From the NCBI RefSeq assembly GCF_963678635.1, contig NC_087063.1, positions 70,761,617 through 70,825,616 of the forward strand: a stretch of DNA of 64,000 nt. The letters run 5' to 3'. The notes under the pieces are model-generated. The model worked only from the letters and a program-made list of their open reading frames with translations, was not told where the DNA came from and ran no database searches. Origin of the DNA: Symsagittifera roscoffensis (Eukaryota > Xenacoelomorpha > Acoela > Convolutidae). Made by a program: the position numbers and the translations under genes. This document shows, one piece after another, positions 59,101-64,000 of this stretch (positions are counted from its first letter, which is position 1; each line of letters opens with the position of its first letter).

Positions 59101-61173
59101 TAGCAGGGGACATATTTTCGAGTTTGATTAAAGAAGTCTGGAAAATTTATTAAAAAGGTTTCCACGTCAATTAGGCCGGTAAAATGAATACGATGAATCC
59201 GCTATCCTATAGAAATCTCAGGGTGAGCCCCAACTGCTACCCGGGTCGAGATCCCGCTCAAAAACCGCTCAAGATATGGACGGTTTGAGCGGTTTTTCAG
59301 CAAGATTTGAGCGGTTTGAGCGGTTTGGGCGGTTTTTTTTGGAAAAACCGCTCAAACCTTGCTTAAAAAACCGCTCAAAAACCGCTCATTTCTTGCGGTG
59401 ATTTTGAACGGTTTTTCAAGCAAAATTTGAGCGGTTTTTAAGCGGTTTTGAGCGGTCTTATAAAGAAAACCGATAAAAACCAACAAAAAGGCCTGGAAAA
59501 GTAATGTGACCCCGGGTTGACCTCCATAAACCGAAAATGCTTATCTTACAATTTCCATATATGAAAAAACGCTTATCCTAGAACTTTTTTTACAATTTTC
59601 TGAGTCTATGAAACAAGGAAATTGTAGGATAAGCATTTTTTCATATATGGAAATTGTAGGATGATCATTTTTGGTCAACCCATGCTAAGATGCAGTTGAA
59701 ATACTATCTAAAATTTAAAAAAAGTGCTTAACCGTTCTCAAATCAAGCAAGATTTTTTTCAATGTCTTGACCAAAAACAATGTGAGCGACTTTTTTCAAA
59801 TGCTCGAGCAAAATAACCACTGGAAAATATGTAAGATTTGAGCGGTTTTTTTAGACAATTACGCTCAAAATCTTGCTTCAAAATGAGCGATTTGAGCGGT
59901 TTTTTAACGGTTTATCTAGAAAAACCGCTCAAAAACCGCTCAAAAACCGCGCAAGATTTGAACGGTTTTGAGCGGTTTATCAAAAAAAAACGCGCAAGAT
60001 TTGAGAGGTTTTTGAACGTTTTTTTTTAGATAAACCGCTCAAATCTTGCGCTGTTTTTGAGCGTTTTTTTTTTTAGATAAACCGCTCAAAACCGTTCAAA
60101 TTTTGCGCGGTTTTTTTAGATAAACAGTTCAAAAACCGCTCAAACCGCTCATTTTGAAGCAAGATTTTGAGCGTAATTGTCTAAAAAAAACCGCTGAAAC
60201 CGCTCAAATCTTGCTTCAAATTAGGTGAAAAATCTCGACTCGGGTAAAGCGCTTCTTATGGAAATATGGAAAGAATAGTTGAAAGTGCTATGCAATCAGA
60301 AACTTTTCACAGAGTCTTACCTTATTTTTTCTTTCGAAAGGTATTTCGCAAAGTAGAAAAATAAAAGTGCATACGAGATTTCCGTAATCAAAATTTTTTT
60401 TCGAGTTCCGCAGCTCCAGATTATGACTAGAGTGAGCTAACTGGCTCTTCCGTACGTCACTTTAATAATTTGAGCAAATAATACAATACTGTAACCCATT
60501 ACTTAATTTATTTTTCAGCCCGAAAAGTATCAAAAACATCAACAGTCACACCAACAAAAACAACGACAATAATAACAACAACAACAACCCTCAGATGCAT
60601 CAAACGAGTGACGTCAGAGCAATGACAAATAAAAACTGCTCAGAGTTGTGCAAAATTGGCAACTTCACTTTGGAGCGAGAAGATTTCCCGGAGAAGGGTT
60701 TGATAGTGGAGCGATTCCAGTGCAAGCGACACGAGGGAACGACCCATTTGTGTGAACGACACATCGACACCCGGCGCGACCCCAGTAGCAGCCCCGAGGC
60801 CGAGAGAAAGACTCGGGTGGGGGGACCGACAGGAGGAGGAGGGGGGACGAATAGGCGAAGCTGCAAACGGCAGCAGCTGCAACACTTGCCATTGGAGGAC
60901 GAGCCGCCGCAGATGAGCAGCAGCGGCAATCAATCAGCCGAACAATATCATCAAAGACAGAGTGGATCACTGCAGCATATGGACATGCGAAGCTACAACA
61001 AAAGTCATGATCAATACATCAGCAATAGCTGCACAGCTTCGAGTCGGTCCATGACAGACTATAGCAGTAATGGCCATAAGAACCAGAAGATGCCGAGCAG
61101 TAGACACAAACCGACCGCTAGTCATCGCATGTATTACAATTCACCATCTGATTTGGGCATTTTCCATGTATGA
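28347..61173 (+). CDS. three-exon host gene, unidentified low-complexity protein (~312 aa)
   Basis: Three exons (28347-28414, 30009-30254, 60519-61173) are proposed. Both introns are phase 2 and all junctions join in one frame. From ATG 28377 the protein would have 312 residues. It runs from an acidic Ser/Asp-rich N-terminal part (SSSEDDSDCDLEHF), through an Asn-run at about residues 107-115, to a Cys/His cluster at about 135-176 (C, C, C, H, H, C, H) that might bind zinc. A Gly run (GGGGG) and a Gln/Ser/His-rich tail follow, ending GIFHV, which fits a class II PDZ ligand (hydrophobic at 0 and -2). I do not recognise the family. Exons upstream of 28347 are possible. The 30.3-kb intron 2 is full of transposons, so a missed internal exon cannot be excluded. 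Confidence 0.5.
28486..28519. repeat. perfect 12-bp hairpin in intron 1
   Basis: GGATTTAACCCC, a 10-nt loop, then GGGGTTAAATCC. It lies 71 bp after the exon 1 donor. It may be a small palindromic element or could influence splicing. Nothing else supports a function. Confidence 0.8.
29084..29127 (+). repeat. (GA)n microsatellite in intron 1
   Basis: About 20 uninterrupted GA dinucleotides preceded by AGAAGAGAA. Confidence 0.95.
29399..29463 (-). repeat. dispersed repeat, inverted partner of 16596-16655
   Basis: AAGCCCTTTCAGTCGTGATT with TCGAGTGATATATA before it is the reverse-complement counterpart of the 16.6-kb copy. Confidence 0.6.
30009..30254 (+). CDS. exon 2 of the host gene
   Basis: The pyrimidine-rich tract 29940-30000 and TATAG precede the exon. 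The donor TTGCAG|GTCAGT is close to ideal. The 246-bp exon encodes a hydrophilic, Ser/Asp/Glu/Asn/Thr-rich segment with SSSEDDSDCDLEHF and CEITTTTLIDLSDC, suggesting a disordered regulatory region with acidic casein-kinase-2-like sites. Caution: the same frame is open back to about 29910 and reads as a very hydrophobic stretch (29932-30003). If a more distal acceptor were used, the protein would carry a membrane segment directly before YRYCSPNY. The pyrimidine tract alone can explain that hydrophobicity, so I prefer the 30009 start. Confidence 0.6.
30255..31198. other. start of intron 2, no repeat recognised
   Basis: AT-rich intronic sequence. A locally more GC-rich patch at 30940-31170 repeats GAAACACAGC twice and TCGAGC/GCTCGA several times. 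The ORF at 30859-31071 is not supported as an exon. Confidence 0.45.
31199..34200. repeat. diverged ~1.7-kb tandem duplication (two units)
   Basis: Unit 1 (31199-32890) and unit 2 (32920-34200) align through many shared landmarks in the same order. Examples are TTTACAGGA at about 31308 and 33036, TTTTGGTCGGAAA at about 31387 and 33120, TGAACTAGCTGTCATT at 32151 and 33721, and an AATCGGTTCA/AACCGGTTCA phrase at about 32757 and 34068. The offset falls from 1.73 to 1.31 kb along the repeat because of indels. No ORF is conserved between the units. Confidence 0.75.
31486..31757 (+). repeat. 133-bp recent tandem duplication
   Basis: 31486-31618 and 31625-31757 differ at one visible base (AAAGTATTC versus AAAGTTTTC), with a 6-bp spacer AAGGAG. 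It lies within unit 1 of the older 1.7-kb duplication and occurs only there. Confidence 0.95.
34640..37985. repeat. three diverged tandem units of ~1.13 kb
   Basis: Landmarks recur three times. AACCGAT(G/A)AAACCGCTAAAA is at about 35031, 36177 and 37303. The AAAAAGAG..CA..AGA..GAC phrase is at about 34932, 36058 and 37186. TTTTTGCTCAGG/TTTTCGCCCATG/TTTTTGCCCAGG is at about 34723, 35841 and 36974. GTTAGCATGCA is at about 35566, 35732, 36867 and 37888. The period is 1.12-1.15 kb. Divergence between units is large (about 30% by eye), so it is an old macrosatellite-like array. No shared ORF. Confidence 0.75.
38050..39055 (+). repeat. TGCCT/TGCGCTGCCC minisatellite, about 1 kb
   Basis: A GC-rich, strongly pyrimidine-biased (C/T) plus strand built from degenerate 5-bp units (TGCCT, TGCCC) and 10-20-bp higher units such as CTTGCCTTGCGCTGCCCTG. 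The 5-bp unit is cleanest at 38905-38950 (repeated CCTTG). It contrasts sharply with the AT-rich surroundings. ORFs across it (38072-39134) translate as Leu/Pro/Cys/Ala repeats and are not genes. Confidence 0.9.
39083..39601 (+). pseudogene. Tc1/mariner-type transposase, C-terminal part
   Basis: One continuous frame from 39083 to 39601 is interrupted by a single in-frame TGA at 39293-39295. The order follows Tc1 transposases: VTVWGFAAGF, then ENYVEVLDNFLLP, then FIFQQVYALSHTCHVTKTWL, then LDWAPKSPNFNRIESVCSLMKNHI. The second catalytic Asp, normally QQD-N-AP-H, is replaced by Val, while the final acidic Glu in RIESV remains. The N-terminal DNA-binding half and the inverted repeats were not found, and the sequence starts right after the TGCCT minisatellite. 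It is a dead fragment in intron 2. Confidence 0.88.
40820..40910 (+). repeat. tRNA-like sequence, possible SINE head
   Basis: TACTCGGTTGTGAGTA can form an anticodon-arm-like stem, and CACGTTCGATCAGC resembles a B box. A poly-T-rich tail follows. A related phrase (TACTCGATTGTGAT) occurs at about 51707. Confidence 0.35.
43211..43263 (+). repeat. CT-rich pyrimidine tract
   Basis: CTCTCTCTCCCTCTTTCTCC and similar runs, almost pure C/T. Confidence 0.85.
45400..47520. repeat. diverged tandem duplication, ~1.1-1.3 kb unit
   Basis: Shared landmarks occur in the same order in 45400-46560 and 46720-47520. Examples are GGTCGAAACCTTG at about 45471 and 46782, a TCTGGGGGATTA/TCTGGGGATTA phrase followed by CGAGCA/CAAGCA at about 45800 and 46963, and a GGCTCAAGAGAC phrase followed by TTGCCACA-like sequence at about 46210 and 47236. 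A HINE-A fragment (45955-46072) interrupts unit 1 and is absent from unit 2, so the duplication predates that insertion. Confidence 0.6.
45955..46072 (+). mobile_element. HINE-A 5' fragment
   Basis: Begins GTCCCAACTTTCGTAACGAA and continues through the conserved TTTGTGCTCGGGGT and AACTAGCCATTTTTGACGG blocks. Similarity stops after ATCATTCAAAAGG. The rest of the element is missing, so it is a 5' truncated copy in the sense that only the first ~118 bp remain. Confidence 0.8.
47521..50233. other. intron 2 stretch, anonymous
   Basis: No recognised gene or repeat. Overlapping short ORFs (47443-48663) have no domain. Confidence 0.45.
50234..50729 (+). mobile_element. HINE-A copy D, old and divergent
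   Basis: Recognisable at both ends and in the middle. It begins GTTCAATTCCGACTTTC (4-bp insertion), the central GCGCGTAAGCGG block is at about 50440, and the 3' end has CAGTCAGAAGATTCAGGGC, a hairpin-like GGGCTTTGCCC and GCAGTCTTG. It is followed by C instead of T. Confidence 0.7.
50730..51262. other. intron 2 stretch, anonymous
   Basis: The 69-codon ORF at 50813-51022 has no recognisable domain. No repeat is seen. Confidence 0.45.
51263..51685. mobile_element. foldback (palindromic) element, ~423 bp
   Basis: The two halves are imperfect reverse complements. AATTTTTATC at the left end pairs with GATAAAAATT at the right. CACAAACGGGTTACTT pairs with AAGTAACCCGTTTGTG, and TTTTGCGGGAACT with AGTTCCCGCAAAA. 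The innermost pair is ATAAAGAACTGATTTAA with a TTAAATCAGTTCCTTTAT counterpart. The arms are about 190 bp around an AT-rich centre near 51470. It has no ORF. This is MITE or foldback-transposon architecture. Confidence 0.8.
51686..53880. other. intron 2 stretch, anonymous
   Basis: A tRNA-like phrase (TTGGCTCTACTGGTAAAAT, then ACTCGATTGTGATAGCC) follows the foldback element at 51688-51735. The rest shows no gene. Confidence 0.4.
53880..54640. repeat. degenerate ~90-110-bp motif series
   Basis: Variants of the phrase AAAGTTT(C)ATCGCTCGAA..GCTTGCAT, then TTCGGTCTATGAAATA, recur at about 53955, 54360, 54560 and weaker positions. Similar phrases occur at 31.5, 33.2, 34.2 and 40.0-40.5 kb. This points to an old, worn tandem or dispersed repeat. 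Confidence 0.45.
54680..55218 (-). mobile_element. HINE-A copy E, full-length (539 bp)
   Basis: Minus orientation. It reads CAAGATTGCTCGTATCAGGGC at the plus-strand left edge (3' end) and CGAAAGTCGGAAC at the right edge (5' end). All conserved blocks are present, with a short local duplication of GTAACT..CCCCCGTAACT near 55020. It is T-flanked at both ends when read on the minus strand. Confidence 0.85.
55219..55556. other. spacer between HINE-A copies
   Basis: AT-rich, no feature recognised. Confidence 0.5.
55557..56733 (-). mobile_element. HINE-A copy F with internal tandem expansion (1177 bp)
   Basis: The termini are those of a normal copy, but the interior holds three partial bodies (55557-55882, 55883-56245, 56246-56733). 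Both internal junctions join the same two points of the element, GAATGATGTAAAAA to TCCAGTTTATGGAGCAG. The second body lacks about 12 bp (CAATCTTTAAGCCCTC region) found in the third. The shared junction shows that one unit of about 363 bp was duplicated after the first rearrangement. Confidence 0.85.
56741..57264 (+). mobile_element. HINE-A copy G, full-length (524 bp), head-to-head with F
   Basis: Starts GTTCCGACTTTCGATACGAA only 7 bp (GATTATT) after the 5' end of copy F and ends GATACGAGCAGTCTTG followed by T. Copy G and the adjacent body of F are near-identical in reverse orientation, so 56246-57264 forms a palindrome of about 1 kb. Confidence 0.88.
57265..58075. other. intron 2 stretch, anonymous
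   Basis: AT-rich, no gene or repeat recognised apart from the short ORF at 57810-57992. Confidence 0.5.
58076..58529 (-). mobile_element. HINE-A copy H, old and shortened
   Basis: The left edge is CAAGACTGCTCGTATCAAGGC. The central ATATATCGCGCGTTAATTGTC block is at about 58288, and AACCCGAGCACAATTATTCCGG near the right edge leads to a worn 5' end AGTCAGAAT. The part containing the GTGTGGGG-type block has been lost. Confidence 0.75.
58530..59238. other. intron 2 stretch, anonymous
   Basis: No feature recognised. Confidence 0.5.
59239..60245. mobile_element. palindromic element with GAGCGGTTTTT repeats
   Basis: Terminal inverted repeats ACCCGGGTCGAGAT (59239) and ATCTCGACTCGGGT (ends 60245) differ at one position. 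The interior is built from dozens of GAGCGGTTTTT units and their complements AAAAACCGCTC, alternating with CAAGATTTGAGCGG. The part from 59832 to 60216 is itself a long near-perfect inverted repeat (TTAGACAATTACGCTC at 59850 pairs with GAGCGTAATTGTCTAA at about 60168). A smaller foldback element is nested inside. No ORF. It looks like a foldback transposon or MITE whose arms have expanded. Confidence 0.85.
59514..59681. mobile_element. nested 168-bp foldback element
   Basis: GGGTTGACC at the left end and GGTCAACCC at the right end. The arms share ACAATTTCCATATATGAAAA and GCTTATCCTA in inverse order, with a ~40-bp centre. It lies inside the larger GAGCGG element and so inserted later or was captured. 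Confidence 0.85.
60246..60518. other. end of intron 2
   Basis: Sequence leading to the exon 3 acceptor, with no separate feature recognised. Confidence 0.5.
60519..61173 (+). CDS. terminal exon 3 of the host gene
   Basis: Acceptor TTTATTTTTCAG|CCCG is strong. The frame continues to a TGA at 61171-61173, and a poly-A signal AATAAA lies at 61206-61211. The exon is clearly more GC-rich than its surroundings. It encodes SPKSIKNINSHTNKNN and an Asn run, then CSELCKIGNF..FQCKRHEGTTHLCERH with four Cys and three His. This is followed by a basic, Gly-run-containing linker and a Gln/Ser/Asn/His-rich tail ending GIFHV. The open frame is about 218 codons, far beyond chance. The minus-strand ORFs over 60600-60970 are shadows of its composition. 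Confidence 0.75.
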
Positions 61174-61205
61174 AATCAAATAGAATTGTATAGTAGCTAC
61201 TGTAT

Positions 61206-61211
61206 AATAAA
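61206..61211 (+). terminator. poly-A signal of the host gene
   Basis: AATAAA begins 33 bp after the stop codon of exon 3. This implies a very short 3' UTR. Confidence 0.65.
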
Positions 61212-61531
61212 CTTGCATAAACTCTTTAACGAATAACAATCAGAAGTGCTATTCAAAAAAAGCAATCTAAAGGGCAACTTGTGGATGTTTTCAATGAAAA
61301 ATAGGCAAAACAAACGAAAAACAAACGAAAAATGAAAAACAAACAAAATCTTATTTGTTTTTGATATCAATTTCTTTGTTCCAGAAAAAAGTTGTTCTCG
61401 CAGTTGTGACCAAAATTAGCCTAGGGCTCTGAAATCAGCTGAAAAATGAAGTGTTTTAGTTGGACAGTTAAAAAGCAATAAAATAACAAAAGTCGAATTT
61501 TCAAGCATTATTTTATTAAATTCTGCTTCAA
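61212..61531. other. downstream of the host gene, anonymous
   Basis: A-rich tract with repeated AAAACAAACGAAAAA/ACAAACAAAA near 61310-61350. No gene. Confidence 0.5.
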
Positions 61532-62648
61532 ATTGCATTGAAGCTAAAGAAAACAAGACTGCCCGTATAAGACTGCTCGAAACAATAATGACTACAGTTT
61601 TGTTGAGCTGTAGAGCTTTTCTTTATCTCTTCTATTTCTGATGGGCTCAATTGCACCGTGAATTAAATTTGGCTCTTTTTCCTCCCCCTATCAGCGAAGT
61701 TTTACAAATCAAGTCTTCGATCACAATGTCCGATTGTTATGAAAATTGGCATATTATTAGGCATGATTAATTATAAGCCACGAAAAACATAATTGGTATT
61801 CATGCCAATCATTGTAAAGCAATTGTAAATCCATAAAGTTGAAATTAATGCCAGACGGGACGGGGTGCATGAAAAAGGGTCGTAAGTTTAACCACTGTCT
61901 TTAATTATGAGTAGAAATATAGACTTAATCAGTGCTATCTATAATCCCAAATATCAAGATAAATGTTCCAAAAAAACAGTTTTTCAAAAAAAACTAGCTG
62001 GCTTCTCAATCAAGTTCCTTCAAACGAAGTGTGCTCCACTGAATTGTAGAAGTTTTTTCAGGGGAAGGCAAGTGAAAATATATAGGGCCCAAGGTCCATC
62101 AAAAAATTTTTTGTATTTCACACAATTTTGCTAAACGTTTTTTGCTACGAAGGTAATTTTTTCTAAAAAAAATGAACACCCCAAACGGACGTTTCTCCGA
62201 TTGTTATTTTCTTATATCTGGAGATATTTTTTTTGTAGCGTAATCATAATCGATTTGATTAGATTTTCATCGTTTGTTTCTATAGAATGCAAAAGACAAT
62301 TGACTATTATCGATTGAAACTGATAATATTACTAATCAGTTTTCTCTAAGCCTATTCAAGCTTTGCAACATTTTTTCAGTATAGTTACCCTTGCGATAGC
62401 AAGGGTATTGCAAAGGGGTACCAGACTTTTCCACCCTCATATAACTTTGGTAACTTGGTTATGATTCGAGATCAGAAAAATTTTGGTCTAATACTTGTCT
62501 GCTTGTGTTTTATCGGCTTAGTTGCCTCATCTAGGAATCGTTTATTTTAGCTGTAATCAACTTTTACCCCAATTATTTTTAGCATTTCAAAAATCCGGCC
62601 GTATCGAAACTTCTTTTTCAATTTGTTAAAATTTCATTTTTTTCCTGT
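61532..62648. repeat. first copy of a long direct repeat (spacing 1352 bp)
   Basis: From ATTGCATTGAAGC to TTTTTTTCCTG it is almost identical to 62884-64000 (about ten visible differences in 1.1 kb). It holds an identical 75-codon ORF (61907-62134), a 9-bp-stem hairpin TACCCTTGC-GATA-GCAAGGGTA at 62386-62407, and at its left end AACAAGACTGCCCGTAT, which resembles the HINE-A 3' terminus in minus orientation. No protein family is recognised. Confidence 0.92.
61907..62134 (+). other. 75-codon ORF conserved in both repeat copies
   Basis: The ORF starts MSRNIDLISAIYNPKY and has five cysteines. It differs from the second copy by one residue only. Because the whole surrounding DNA is equally conserved, this is not evidence of selection on the protein. 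No domain is recognised and the length is within chance. Confidence 0.3.
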
Positions 62649-62883
62649 TGTTTTGTCTTTTTATTGGCTTAATAAATGTCGGCTTAGTTCATATCAACAT
62701 AGTGGTCTCTTATTGCGTCGTTACGTTGAATTTCTTTTTGGCATGAAGGGTTTATGTTAAAGTTTTTTCGGCTTTTCTAACGCTTTGATATCAATACATT
62801 CAAATCCAATCAACCGTACGGCGCGTCTGGCGTAAAGGTAAAACAACTGCTGGAGACGGCAAAGCTTTGTGCTTTTACGGATT
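62649..62883. other. spacer between the two long repeat copies
   Basis: Unique in this window. It may belong to the repeat unit if the array continues beyond the window, giving a full tandem period of 1352 bp. Confidence 0.5.
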
Positions 62884-64000
62884 ATTGCATTGAAGCTAAA
62901 GAAAACAAGTATGCTCGTATAAGACTGCTCGAAACAATAATGACTACAGTTTTGTTGAGCTGTAGAGCTTTTCTTTATCTCTTCTATTTCTGATGGGTTC
63001 AATTGCACCGTGAGTTAAATTTGGCTCTTTTTCCTCCCCCTATCAGCGAAGTTTTACAAATCAAGTCTTCGATCACAATGTCCGATTGTTATGAAAATTG
63101 ACATATTATTAGGCATGATTAATTATAAGCCACGAAAAACATAATTGGTATTCATGCCAATCATTGTAAAGCAGTTTTAAATCCATAAAGTTGAAATTAA
63201 TGCCAGACGGGACGGAGTGTATGAAAAAGGGTCGTAAGTTTAACCACTGTCTTTAATTATGAGTAGAAATATAGATTTAATCAGTGCTATCTATAATCCC
63301 AAATATCAAGATAAATGTTCCAAAAAAACAGTTTTTCAAAAAAAACTAGCTGGCTTCTCAATCAAGTTCCTTCAAACGAAGTGTGCTCCACTGAATTGTA
63401 GAAGTTTTTTCAGGGGAAGGCAAGTGAAAATATATAGGGCCCAAGGTCCATCAAAAATTTTTTTGTATTTCACACAATTTTGCTAAACGTTTTTTGCTAC
63501 GAAGGTAATTTTTTCTAAAAAAAATGAACACCCCAAACGGACGTTTCTCCGATTGTTATTTTCTTATATCTGGAGATATTTTTTTTGTAGCGTAATCATA
63601 ATCGATTTGATTAGATTTTCATCGTTTGTTTCTATAGAATGCAAAAGACAATTGACTATTATCGATTGAAACTGATAATATTACTAATCAGTTTTCTCTA
63701 AGCCTATTCAAGCTTTGCAACATTTTTTCAGTATAGTTACCCTTGCGATAGCAAGGGTATTGCAAAGGGGTACCAGACTTTTCCACCCTCATATAACTTT
63801 GGTAACTTGGTTATGATTCGAGATCAGAAAAATTTTGGTCTAATACTTGTCTGCTTGTGTTTTATCGGCTTAGTTGCCTCATCTAGGAATCGTTTATTTT
63901 AGCTGTAATCAACTTTTACCCCAATTATTTTTAGCATTTCAAAAATCCGGCCGTATCGAAACTTCTTTTTCAATTTGTTAAAATTTCATTTTTTTTCCTG
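62884..64000. repeat. second copy of the long direct repeat, cut by the window end
   Basis: Matches 61532-62648 with offset 1352 bp up to the last base. The hairpin recurs at 63738-63759 and the ORF at 63259-63486. Whether the repeat goes on in the next bases cannot be seen. Confidence 0.92.

Noticed and set aside
60600-60970. Three minus-strand ORFs of 97-109 codons
   Set aside because: They are shadows of the GC-rich terminal exon on the plus strand, which has splice and poly-A support.
61907-63486. Twin 75-codon ORFs as a conserved gene pair
   Set aside because: Their flanking DNA is just as conserved, so the identity reflects recent duplication and not selection on a protein.

Overview
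The window looks like AT-rich, repeat-laden nuclear DNA of an animal. It has no bacterial-type operons. It carries U2-type splice sites with pyrimidine-rich TTTTCAG-like acceptors, and a mixed load of metazoan transposon classes: Ty3/gypsy, BEL/Pao, an env-bearing retroelement, a Mutator-like element, Tc1, Helentron-like non-autonomous elements and foldback MITEs. The species cannot be named from this sequence; an invertebrate is likely.

Layout. 1-3144 is the decayed 3' part of an env-bearing retroelement plus an unidentified 240-codon ORF, followed by A-rich sequence with short tandem repeats (to 6228). 6229-12802 is a complete but mutated Ty3/gypsy retrotransposon on the minus strand, with very short LTRs (153-154 bp), gag, protease, RT, RNase H, integrase and a long basic C-terminal region. 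14416-15440 is a frameshifted BEL/Pao integrase. 16-24 kb is mostly anonymous, with two good copies of a 533-bp interspersed family (called HINE-A here). 24401-26192 is a Mutator-like element with 76-bp inverted repeats and a broken transposase. 28347-61173 holds the only convincing host gene: three phase-compatible exons on the plus strand, separated by introns of 1.6 kb and about 30 kb. The 30-kb intron holds several old tandem duplications (31.2-34.2, 34.7-38.0 and 45.4-47.5 kb), a (TGCCT)-like minisatellite, a Tc1 pseudogene, a foldback element at 51.3 kb, a cluster of HINE-A copies at 54.7-58.5 kb that includes a head-to-head pair, and a palindromic element at 59.2-60.2 kb. After the gene, a nearly identical 1352-bp-spaced duplication runs off the window end.

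How it fits together. The host gene would encode a low-complexity, probably disordered protein of about 312 residues with a small Cys/His cluster and a C-terminus resembling a class II PDZ ligand. Almost everything else is transposon-derived, and no transposon ORF appears intact. The most interesting sequence is HINE-A. It combines three Helentron hallmarks: a 5' terminal repeat whose inverted partner is subterminal at the 3' side, a 3' hairpin, and insertion between T and T. One copy has expanded internally into a nested tandem array.
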